DNA from: Bacillota bacterium
GTDB lineage: Bacteria; Bacillota; UBA4882; UBA8346
DNA: 64,000 bases
Assembly: GCA_029974635.1 (NCBI GenBank)
Contig: JARKQY010000024.1
Coordinates: 186,001 to 250,000 of the forward strand
Direction: 5' to 3'
In this document: positions 45,195 through 52,430 of the stretch, one piece after another
Numbering within the stretch: the stretch's first letter is position 1
Layout of the letters: each line of letters opens with the position of its first letter
Made by a program: the position numbers and the translations under genes
Notes under the pieces: generated by a model
Seen by the model: the letters and a program-made list of their open reading frames with translations, nothing else
Database searches by the model: none
What the model was told of the DNA's origin: nothing

Positions 45195-45461
45195 ATGACG
45201 GAACCCAATGAAGTTACCAGACGGTTTTCTGCTAAAGATGAGAGTTTTACAGAAGTCGGTTTGGTTTTGCGGGAAGTTTGTTTGGCTTTGAAAGAAAAGG
45301 GCTATGATCCGTTAGATCAGATTGTGGGCTATTTGCTTTCCGGGGATCCGGCTTATATCACCAGTTATCGTAATGCAAGGGTTTTAATGAAACGTTTGGA
45401 ACGGGATCAAATTTTGGAGGAATTGGTTTCTTCATATTTGGATAAAAATGAAATCGGGTAA
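45195..45461 (+). CDS. ireB: IreB family regulatory phosphoprotein
   Basis: The 88-residue UPF0297 protein starts [20 protein letters not shown]; family members are phosphorylated by the PASTA kinase IreK on N-terminal Thr residues, and Thr candidates are present at about positions 2, 8 and 18. The rest, [20 protein letters not shown] and [12 protein letters not shown], is highly conserved. GAGGTG precedes ATG 45195. In most Firmicutes it sits with alaS and ruvX; here it lies 2.4 kb beyond its presumed kinase gene. Confidence 0.92.
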   Translation: MTEPNEVTRRFSAKDESFTEVGLVLREVCLALKEKGYDPLDQIVGYLLSGDPAYITSYRNARVLMKRLERDQILEELVSSYLDKNEIG

Positions 45462-45757
45462 CTAGAAGAAGTGTGACCAACCCTGATCTTAACAAAAAGT
45501 TCATACTTCTGCCTTAAGTAATATAATGTCTCCAGGGACGTTACCTCACATGAAAATTTGATAGTTATTTGACGAATTACTAGCGGTCGCTGGTTCTGAA
45601 ATGGTCTCAATCCTCATATTTTAATATAGCGCTTCCTAAATAATTTATCAAATAGAAAGTGCTATACTAGTTGTATGAAGCGGGTATGGGCGTAAACACC
45701 ACTATAGGGGCAACAATACACCGCATTTGAATGCTCGCGAAAAAGTGGGGTGAGAGA

Positions 45758-46207
45758 ATGTCAGTTTTTATCGGAACTGAATTGAATTCAACCTTACGCT
45801 ACCTTTTTGACAAGCGAAATAGTACGGCAATCCTCGCCACGATGGACAAGGAGAATCATCCGCACACCGCCCCTTATAACGGGATAATTGCATGTGATCC
45901 AAAGCATTTGCGAGTTGCTATTTGTAAGGATAATCAGACTTATTCGAATATCATGGAGAGCGGAAATGTAGCAGTAGCTCTTTTGGAAGAAGGGGATATC
46001 GCGGTTTGCATTAAGGGTATTGCCCAAGTGGTTCGAAGTTATATGGATTTTGATTACAATATGGCGATTATCGATATTGAAATTAATGAAGTGCGGAAGA
46101 ATAATTCAAGTCAGTTTTTCGTAACCCAGGGTATTCGTACCAAGTATCGGAGTGAACAGAGTTTAGTTGAGTACCGGAAGTTATTGTACGAGTTGTCTCA
46201 TACATAA
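45758..46207 (+). CDS. Pyridoxamine 5'-phosphate oxidase-fold protein
   Basis: The 149-residue split-barrel flavin- or heme-binding-type protein has STAILATMDKENHPHTAPYN near the N-terminus and HLRVAICKDNQTYSNIMESG, the family's core. It lacks the C-terminal substrate residues of true PdxH, so the function is open. ATG 45758 follows GGGGTGAGAG. The 296-base gap before it holds no gene; a TATACT at 45663-45668 could be its -10. Confidence 0.8.
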   Translation: MSVFIGTELNSTLRYLFDKRNSTAILATMDKENHPHTAPYNGIIACDPKHLRVAICKDNQTYSNIMESGNVAVALLEEGDIAVCIKGIAQVVRSYMDFDYNMAIIDIEINEVRKNNSSQFFVTQGIRTKYRSEQSLVEYRKLLYELSHT

Positions 46208-46242
46208 TTCTTACAATATTTAGTTATTCAAAGGAGTATACA

Positions 46243-47202
46243 ATGAAAAAAGGATTATGGATCCTAACTTTATTGCTGTTTCCTTGTTTGGTAAACGGTT
46301 TCTTCGAAAAAAAGCTTCCGGTGGCAATCCCTGATGTTTATAATGTAAAGTTAAAAAATTTTACTTATTTTGATTTGGTTTCCAAGGATCTGCAGAGTTT
46401 GTTAAAACTGAACCAGGCTGAGTTAACCGACGCCAAACCGGAGGATCTTCAGGTGGATGTGGATTATCAAAGCATGGACACAGTTAAATTTGGCTATTTT
46501 AAATTCGGAAACAACGATCAAAAAACCTGGTTTGTAATGAGCAAAGATGAAAATGGGTACTGGTCGGAACTGTATATTGATCAGAATTATAACTATCGCA
46601 TCGAAAAGAAGGAACGGGTTAAGGGATTTCAAACCGGTGAAGATTTCGTATCCAATAAAGTAAAACGAATGCAAGCGCTATCTTGGATACCGATACCAAT
46701 AAGAGTCGTTTATAAAGGATTAACCGCCGGATTTGAAAAGAATCTCTATTTTTTTCTGGTGACTAGTTTTTATCAGAAAAACAATCTGTCAGATAGTGCA
46801 GTGGGTGCAGTTGCCGCCAGCTTTTTCGAAGGGGAGTTCCAGATACTGGTGAAGGGAAATCCGAAACCGGTTAAGTTTCGAATGATCGATACCAATAGTA
46901 ACGGTTGCTATAATGATTACGGGCAGGATCGTTTATTTATGGATAATAACGGCGACGGCTATTTTCGAAAAAAAGAAAGTGAACCGTTAAAGGAATATTT
47001 GACATTCGGACAGGGAAACCAGGGACAAAGACTACACATGATTATACTCCCATTTCCCGCTAAAATCGCCGTGATTGATATTGAACAAGAATTTGATATT
47101 GCTACCCTGGAACCCCTGCCTGAACCGGTTAAAACTGATTCCGACACGGCGGCGGAATCAGGAGATTCTCAACCGCCGGCCGAGCTAAATAATGAACTCT
47201 AG
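46243..47202 (+). CDS. Secreted protein, first of a tandem paralogous pair
   Basis: This 319-residue protein of unknown function has a signal peptide (LWILTLLLFPCLVNG). It shares blocks with the next gene: AKPEDLQVD, VKFGYFKFGNNDQKTWFVM, SELYIDQNYNYRI, and RMIDTNSNGCYNDYGQDRLF. The last is a D-x-N-x-N-G loop like an EF-hand or dockerin calcium site; FMDNNGDGYFRKKESEPL gives a second. It ends with a Pro/Ser/Asp-rich tail. AAGGAG precedes ATG 46243. Confidence 0.6.
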   Translation: MKKGLWILTLLLFPCLVNGFFEKKLPVAIPDVYNVKLKNFTYFDLVSKDLQSLLKLNQAELTDAKPEDLQVDVDYQSMDTVKFGYFKFGNNDQKTWFVMSKDENGYWSELYIDQNYNYRIEKKERVKGFQTGEDFVSNKVKRMQALSWIPIPIRVVYKGLTAGFEKNLYFFLVTSFYQKNNLSDSAVGAVAASFFEGEFQILVKGNPKPVKFRMIDTNSNGCYNDYGQDRLFMDNNGDGYFRKKESEPLKEYLTFGQGNQGQRLHMIILPFPAKIAVIDIEQEFDIATLEPLPEPVKTDSDTAAESGDSQPPAELNNEL

Positions 47203-47203
47203 C

Positions 47204-47235
47204 AACTTATTGATATTTCAATAAGTTTTTCTTTT
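47204..47235 (+). terminator. Terminator between the paralogues
   Basis: AACTTATTGA and TCAATAAGTT form a perfect 10-base stem around TATT, followed by TTTCTTTTTTTT. Confidence 0.9.
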
Positions 47236-47324
47236 TTTTGACAATTTGTTAATAGAAAGGGAATTCTCAAGTTGTCGCCGAAATAAACCGAAAAAGAATG
47301 TACGTAAGAAATGAGGATGCTTTT

Positions 47325-48206
47325 ATGAGAAAAAGATTCTTGCAGGTAATTGTGTTTCTCCCATTACTTTTTTTGGGGGCTGCCAAATTACCCTATATTA
47401 ATAACGGTATTTATTTAGTTAAGCAGGTAAATTTGGACCGTCAGGAGTTTTTTTCCCATGATGTAAGTGAAGTTTTTTTGCCTGCCAACGAAGCCCGTCT
47501 TGTAGATTCCAAACCGGACGAGCTGATTGTTGCTCCGGAGTTTGAAAAACTAAAAGAAGTTAAGTTTGGCAGCTTCAAGCTGGGGAACAATGATAATGAC
47601 ATTTGGTTTATAATGGCCAAAGATCCTGCCGGATATTATTCACAATTATATATTGATCAAAATCTTGATGCCAATATTACCGTTAAGGAGAAGGTCTCCG
47701 GGTTTGAAACTTTTGATTATAATTCCCAAGGGATAACGGCACATATGGCTATCATTCAGCGGAACCCCATCCCCGTTGCCGTTTCTTATAAAGGTGCTAA
47801 CGGGGAAATCAAAAAAAAGGTCTACTTTTATCTTTGGACCGGTATTTTTAAAAATAACAAGGAGGCCGATATAAAAGTTTGGCTTCGTACTGCAAGTGTT
47901 CTGGAGGGTTTACTCAGCGCAACCGCTGGAAAAGACCAGCGACTGGTTAAATTTAGGATTATGGACTCAAACAGCAACGGTTGTTTTAACGATTATGGGA
48001 AAGATATCATTTTTATGGATCTCAATTATGATAGTATTTTTTCGAAGAAAGAGACCCAACCTCTAAATGAATTCTTTGATATAAAGGACGGTAAACAGCG
48101 AAAACAATTCCGGTTCATTGTATTACCCTATCCCGGGAAAGTACAAGTAGCTGAAGCAACCCAGGAGTTCGATCCCCAAAACCTGGAGCCTGAATCCGAT
48201 ATATAA
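47325..48206 (+). CDS. Secreted protein, second of the tandem paralogous pair
   Basis: The 293-residue paralogue of the preceding gene has a signal peptide (LQVIVFLPLLFLGAA). Shared blocks are SKPDELIVAP, VKFGSFKLGNNDNDIWFIM, SQLYIDQNLDANI, IMDSNSNGCFNDYGKDIIF and MDLNYDSIFSKKETQPLNEF. ATG 47325 follows GAGG by eight bases; an upstream ATG adds nine non-family residues before the signal peptide. It has its own terminator-separated unit. Calcium-dependent surface function is inference. Confidence 0.6.
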   Translation: MRKRFLQVIVFLPLLFLGAAKLPYINNGIYLVKQVNLDRQEFFSHDVSEVFLPANEARLVDSKPDELIVAPEFEKLKEVKFGSFKLGNNDNDIWFIMAKDPAGYYSQLYIDQNLDANITVKEKVSGFETFDYNSQGITAHMAIIQRNPIPVAVSYKGANGEIKKKVYFYLWTGIFKNNKEADIKVWLRTASVLEGLLSATAGKDQRLVKFRIMDSNSNGCFNDYGKDIIFMDLNYDSIFSKKETQPLNEFFDIKDGKQRKQFRFIVLPYPGKVQVAEATQEFDPQNLEPESDI

Positions 48207-48214
48207 CTTGCCTA

Positions 48215-49000
48215 TCATTTGTTGGATTTTTTCCAGGTGTCACTGCGGTAGCCGAGTCGTAAAGCTTCCAAGGCCATAATTTCAGACGGAGGGATATTTC
48301 CAAGGTTCACATTAGGGCCAAAGTGGTTGATTAATACGGCTTGTTGCCCTTTGAGCGGAGCCTCCCAGATTATTTTTTCAGGTTCGATCCGGTTACTAAA
48401 CCGGTTGAACTTATCCAGCACTAATCCGCCCTGGTTATCATAAATACCAATTCCTTTACCGGATTCTCTTCCTTCCATAATGACCCATTCCGCTCCTTCC
48501 TGAAGGTCCCTGCGGGCAAGTTCGGCCAGTAAGTCTTCATTGGGTTGATTGGCTGCATCTTTTTTGCCGACCTCGGTTATGACATGTAACCCTAACTTAT
48601 TGGCTTCCTGAATCGCAAGTGTTCGTTCCGCCCCAGAAATATCCAGGGTGCCATCGGAGATCTCAACCCAATCAAACCCTACCTCAATCAAGCTTTGGAA
48701 ATAGGCGGTTCTTTTTCCCTGGGATAGAGCCAATTCAAAAAAAGTGCCTCCGGGATATATGAACACCCCAAAGCTTTTAACCAGTTTGATTTTTTCAATA
48801 AGAACCGCCTTTGGATAGAGAGCCGCTGTTCCAAAGGTTAGTTTTATAAAATCAAGATAGGGGTCGTTTAAGGATAATAAATCCCCGGTTTCACGAATTG
48901 TTAATCCTTTGTCAATTAACATGGTAATTCCGGTTGTGCGTGGTTTTTGTTTTCTCCCTGGTAATGGAGGCGATAGTATTCCTTCCCAAGTGTTATTCAT
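48215..49000 (-). CDS. Phosphosulfolactate synthase family (ComA)
   Basis: The 261-residue TIM-barrel enzyme of PF02679 adds sulfite to phosphoenolpyruvate to give phosphosulfolactate. Visible family traits are GITMLIDKGL at the start, DFIKLTFGTAALYP, YPGGTFFELAL, VEISDGTLDI, ITEVGKKDA and VIMEGRESGKGIGIYD. In methanogens this starts coenzyme M synthesis; in Bacillus the homologue YitD supports spore sulfolactate, which is the likely role here. GGGGG-type sites before ATG 49000 are weak. Confidence 0.88.
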   Translation of the reverse strand: MNNTWEGILSPPLPGRKQKPRTTGITMLIDKGLTIRETGDLLSLNDPYLDFIKLTFGTAALYPKAVLIEKIKLVKSFGVFIYPGGTFFELALSQGKRTAYFQSLIEVGFDWVEISDGTLDISGAERTLAIQEANKLGLHVITEVGKKDAANQPNEDLLAELARRDLQEGAEWVIMEGRESGKGIGIYDNQGGLVLDKFNRFSNRIEPEKIIWEAPLKGQQAVLINHFGPNVNLGNIPPSEIMALEALRLGYRSDTWKKSNK

Positions 49001-49124
49001 CTTAAATCACACTCCCAACCATAATTTATGTATCGAATACCCTCCCTGGTTCCGATTTTTTTCTCCAGGGAAGACATGATTATAGAACTCCAGGAATAAA
49101 TTCTAAAAAGGAGTTGAGGGTTCG

Positions 49125-49580
49125 ATGCAGGATAACATGCTGTTATTGGTGCTCTTGATATTGGGGCTAATTTTTAACAACAACTTGGTAGCGGCCAGCG
49201 CCGGGAGCTTATTGGTTTTAAAACTGGTAAAAATGCATTATGTTTTGGACTTATTGGAACGAAGAGCGCTTGATATCGGGCTTTTATTTCTGTTGACGGC
49301 CGTATTTGTTCCCTTTGCTTTGGATAAAGTTGGGGTAAAAGATATTTGGAGAACTTTTCAAAGCGTACAGGGGATTATTGCCATCGTTGGGGGAATTGTG
49401 GCGGCTTATTTGTGCGGGCAGGGCCTGGTTTTATTGCAGATCAATCCGGAGGTAGTTGTAGGTTTGGTAATTGGTACAGTGATTGGCGTCTCGTTATTAA
49501 AAGGAATTCCTATTGGACCACTGGCGGCGGCGGGCATAACGGCAATTCTCTTTAATATACTGGGGCTGGGAAAAAAATAA
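49125..49580 (+). CDS. DUF441 membrane protein
   Basis: The 151-residue protein has four or five hydrophobic helices. The start LLLVLLILGLIFNNNLVAAS, LLERRALDIGLLFLLTAVFVPF and the Gly-rich end GLVIGTVIGVSLLKGIPIGP are the DUF441 pattern. AAGGAG precedes ATG 49125. It is 30 bases before the YqhV gene and probably cotranscribed. Function unknown. Confidence 0.87.
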   Translation: MQDNMLLLVLLILGLIFNNNLVAASAGSLLVLKLVKMHYVLDLLERRALDIGLLFLLTAVFVPFALDKVGVKDIWRTFQSVQGIIAIVGGIVAAYLCGQGLVLLQINPEVVVGLVIGTVIGVSLLKGIPIGPLAAAGITAILFNILGLGKK

Positions 49581-49610
49581 GGGAACAGAGGTTAATAGAG
49601 GGGTGAGGTT

Positions 49611-49877
49611 ATGGAACAACAGGCTGCGGTTAATAATATGGCTTTAATTAGAGTGATTTCAGGCCTGCTGGAAATTGGTACCGCGATTGTTTTTTTAAAA
49701 CTGGGCAAAGTGGAAAGCGCTTTGCGGATGAATACCTTTTTAGGGCTGGTGGGTCCCGTGGTCTTTTTAGCGGTAAGCGCTCTCGGTATCGTCACAATCG
49801 CAGTCAAGTTGTCCTGGCTTAAAATTGGATTTATTTTGTTGGGAATCATTTTGGTCTTATACGGCACCAAATCATGA
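49611..49877 (+). CDS. YqhV family membrane protein (DUF2619)
   Basis: The 88-residue protein has three hydrophobic helices. ALIRVISGLLEIGTAIVFLK and VESALRMNTFLGLVGPVVFL match DUF2619. In Bacillus yqhV stands next to the spoIIIA operon, so a sporulation link is likely by family. GGGGTGAGG precedes ATG 49611. A strong terminator follows. Confidence 0.85.
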   Translation: MEQQAAVNNMALIRVISGLLEIGTAIVFLKLGKVESALRMNTFLGLVGPVVFLAVSALGIVTIAVKLSWLKIGFILLGIILVLYGTKS

Positions 49878-49904
49878 AATTGGTTTTTATTTTTCGGAGC
49901 AATC

Positions 49905-49941
49905 AAAAATCGTTACCGGCTTTGAACCAGTAACGATTTTT
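49905..49941 (+). terminator. Terminator after the YqhV gene
   Basis: AAAAATCGTTAC and GTAACGATTTTT pair perfectly (12 bases) around a 13-base loop. Confidence 0.92.
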
Positions 49942-49977
49942 GGTGAGACTTCCTTTAGTGGAATTCAATCATTGTTT

Positions 49978-50000
49978 CTTAACTCGGCGCCTCTGCGCGA
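49978..50000. repeat. Short intergenic repeat-like string
   Basis: CTCGGCGCCTCTGCGCGAG lies after the YqhV terminator. It is internally near-palindromic and, from memory, resembles strings that recur between genes in many bacteria, as does 1031-1051. No second copy in the window. Confidence 0.25.
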
Positions 50001-50034
50001 GTATATGTTTTAATCACTTTGACGTAACCCGGGG

Positions 50035-51216
50035 CTAAAAACGGAGGGCCCAGCTTGCAAATATCTGAGTCAGTGGAACATTATTGAAATTTTTCAGGTC
50101 AACTCCAAGATTCACTTGATTCACCGGGGAAATATTCCTTGAAATCACACTGCGAAGATGGTAGTCAATGTTTGCTTGAGAACCATCCGCTGCTGTCAAT
50201 AAAATCAGGCGGTTCTCCATTTGGTAAACATAAGCGGGCTGGATCATCCAATACAACTCAATTCCTTTAGAGTTTGATAAAAACCATTCCCGGTCATCTC
50301 CGGAACAATAGGCCAAGCTGGTTAATGAAGGCCTGAAATCGGGGGCAAAGTAGCCGGCTTTAAATTGGAGATAGTTTGATCGGTTAACCCGGTAACCATA
50401 GCTGAATAATAACCCTGGGGCCATACTGGTATTTAGATCCGGATATTCAACCGACTGAAAAGAATACCAACTTGCCTCAGCCGATACTTTATACTTGGAT
50501 GTACTTCTTGACCAATCGATGCTAAAGCTTTTTTCCCCTCCGATTCCATTGGGTAAAAGATTGAGGCCGAAGACATCCGATTTATTGGACCATCCAATCC
50601 GGCCTGCGAGATAATCTTCTCCGCTGAGCGCTTGATTGGTATTGGGGTCATATAGAGTATTGACGCGGTCATAGATTGCGACCAGATGATATTTACCAAA
50701 TCCGTGTTGGATGGCGACTCCCTCAACCGGATTGCTATAGAAGTCGGAAATGATACCGAATGTTCCTAATGAAAAACGGAATTTACCCAAATAATTAAAG
50801 GAATTCGGATACTGCATTTTTAAGAAGGCTTCATCAATTTGAAGCGGATTTTGAATATTAGCACCTATATATTGATTTCCGGCTCCCCACCCTCTTTGAT
50901 TTGTTAGCTTCAACGAAAACTGCATATTTTGATCGATGAAAGCATCCAGGAACAATTCAATCTCCTGATTATATTCAATAACCGGATTTTTACTTTGATC
51001 ATTTAAAAAGACATAGGGTACGAAAGAAAATAATCCTCCCAACTGAAAACGGCCCCAATTGGCTTCAAAGGATGAAACCCGTTTTGAAAGGTCGAGCAGC
51101 TTTTTGTCTGTTTGTGATTGGCTAGTTGAATTTCTTGTGGCAGCCAGTGTTTCAATTGTACAGGCAAAGAAAATCACCAGGCATGCCAATAACATAAAAT
51201 AAAATGTGCGCTTCAA
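50035..51216 (-). CDS. Porin-like outer-membrane beta-barrel protein (tentative)
   Basis: The 393-residue protein has a signal peptide (LLACLVIFFACTIETLAA), a short helical segment (DKKLLDLSKRVSSFEANWGR), and then alternating amphipathic strands with many aromatic residues to the very end. The C-terminus is TQIFASWALRF, a terminal Phe as in BAM-inserted porins. The strands YNQEIELFLDAFIDQNMQFS and YLQFKAGYFAPDF look like barrel hairpins. No SLH domain was seen. In a spore-forming Bacillota this points to a diderm envelope. A single gene, no operon partner. Confidence 0.6.
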   Translation of the reverse strand: MKRTFYFMLLACLVIFFACTIETLAATRNSTSQSQTDKKLLDLSKRVSSFEANWGRFQLGGLFSFVPYVFLNDQSKNPVIEYNQEIELFLDAFIDQNMQFSLKLTNQRGWGAGNQYIGANIQNPLQIDEAFLKMQYPNSFNYLGKFRFSLGTFGIISDFYSNPVEGVAIQHGFGKYHLVAIYDRVNTLYDPNTNQALSGEDYLAGRIGWSNKSDVFGLNLLPNGIGGEKSFSIDWSRSTSKYKVSAEASWYSFQSVEYPDLNTSMAPGLLFSYGYRVNRSNYLQFKAGYFAPDFRPSLTSLAYCSGDDREWFLSNSKGIELYWMIQPAYVYQMENRLILLTAADGSQANIDYHLRSVISRNISPVNQVNLGVDLKNFNNVPLTQIFASWALRF

Positions 51217-51306
51217 ACGACTCCCCCTCTAACGGTTTTATTTTGTCTCAACTACGGGATTCAACCCCTCATCTTTACCTCAAGCGTCGCCTCGGGTTTG
51301 GCTCCC

Positions 51307-51357
51307 GTTCTTTAGCCGTCTTTAATCGGCTAAAGAACCCACCGGCTTGCAGCCGGT
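51307..51357. repeat. Two adjacent perfect hairpins in the 51217-51847 gap
   Basis: GTTCTTTAGCCG/CGGCTAAAGAAC (12-base stem, 8-base loop, 51307-51338) is followed by ACCGGCT/AGCCGGT (7-base stem, 3-base loop, 51341-51357). No T run follows directly. They lie upstream (minus-strand sense) of the porin-like gene start. Confidence 0.6.
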
Positions 51358-51452
51358 TGTAATTGAGTAAGGTATTCGTCTTTCCTTATAGATAACCTGC
51401 TTGAAGATGGTTAATAATTATTGTAAGTAATGGCATAAAAAAGAAAACCAAT

Positions 51453-51503
51453 CAGATCCGGTCCGTATTAATACGGAGTAAATCCAATTGGTTTGGCTGT
51501 TCA
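51453..51503. repeat. Nested palindrome in the 51217-51847 gap
   Basis: AAACCAAT and ATTGGTTT enclose the perfect 14-base palindrome CCGTATTAATACGG. A further imperfect inverted repeat (GTAACCCGTCA/TGACGGATTAC) lies at 51761-51786. I see no gene in this gap. Bounds are within a few bases. Confidence 0.55.
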
Positions 51504-51830
51504 ATTTAAAACGATACCTCTCACTTGGGTCAGTTTGGGGTTCAGTAATACCTGTACGAGCGGAGTTTCCATTTCTCGAACCGGCGGTCTAAGTTTAAAA
51601 ATTTTTCCAGTTCATTTTGATTCCAGATTTGTTTTCGAACCGGATCGATAATATATTATGAAAGTAGATTTAAAAAGTTTACTTTTCGGCTGCCTTTGTC
51701 TTTAAGGAATATACGGTAGTCAGAGTTTTAGACCGTGATCCGGCCAGTTTGACATCACGAGTAACCCGTCATATGTGACGGATTACCCAGGCGATTTTGG
51801 AAGTTACTTGCCGAGTTCATGGTAAAAATG

Positions 51831-51855
51831 ACGGTTAGGGAAAATCCCTAACCGT
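51831..51855 (-). terminator. Terminator overlapping the SASP stop codon
   Basis: On the minus strand ACGGTTAGGG and CCCTAACCGT pair perfectly around ATTTT; the TAG inside the first arm is the SASP stop. CATTTTTACC follows as a weak T run. Confidence 0.8.
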
Positions 51856-52036
51856 TTCGGGTTAAAAGTTCCTCGGCTTTTTTAATCAAGGTCCGGACAA
51901 TTAACCCGGCTTCACGAGTGGTGATATTACCATAGTCGTAGCTACCGTTTTGAACCTGAATTCGATCTGCAAATCCCAACTCTTTGGCAATCTCATATTT
52001 CACCGGATCGGAAACGATGCTTTGGCGACGACTCAT
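51848..52036 (-). CDS. Alpha/beta-type small acid-soluble spore protein
   Basis: The 62-residue DNA-binding spore protein protects the chromosome from UV and heat. YEIAKELGF contains the germination-protease site (Glu-Ile-Ala), and YGNITTREAGLIVRTLIKKA is the second family signature. GGGGGTG precedes ATG 52036. A sigma-G-like -10 lies at 52083-52089. The terminator overlaps the stop. Presence shows that the organism makes true endospores. Confidence 0.93.
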   Translation of the reverse strand: MSRRQSIVSDPVKYEIAKELGFADRIQVQNGSYDYGNITTREAGLIVRTLIKKAEELLTRNG

Positions 52037-52082
52037 AGTTTCACCCCCAGGATTACGTATTAAGGATACGTCTATCCCATGT

Positions 52083-52089
52083 TAGTATG
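52083..52089 (-). promoter_or_regulatory. Sigma-G-like -10 element of the SASP gene
   Basis: On the minus strand CATACTA is an exact sigma-G -10 consensus. It sits about 47 bases before the start codon. The -35 region (TTAACC/GTTAAC) is a poor match. Confidence 0.45.
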
Positions 52090-52430
52090 GGCTAAAATGA
52101 TAAAAGGTTAACAGGTAAACTCAGCCAATAATATATTAATATAAAAAGCAGTTATTGGTTATTAGTGACCAGGAGCCTGTGGGCGGATAATAGGTTTTCG
52201 AAAAAAATGTTACTCGTATTGACTCCTGGAAATTTTAAAAGTTTTTGCCGGATTCATGTTAAAACTCGAGAAAGAGTTCAATAATAGTAGGGAAATATAA
52301 TTATCCTAAAAAAGTTTGTCTAAAAAACAAACTTTGGGGATAATTTTGAATTGTAGCCGTACTACAATATGTTATAATGAATTGAATTATGCGGTACGAT
52401 ACGCAAAATAGAGGGGAGAACTGCGGTTTT

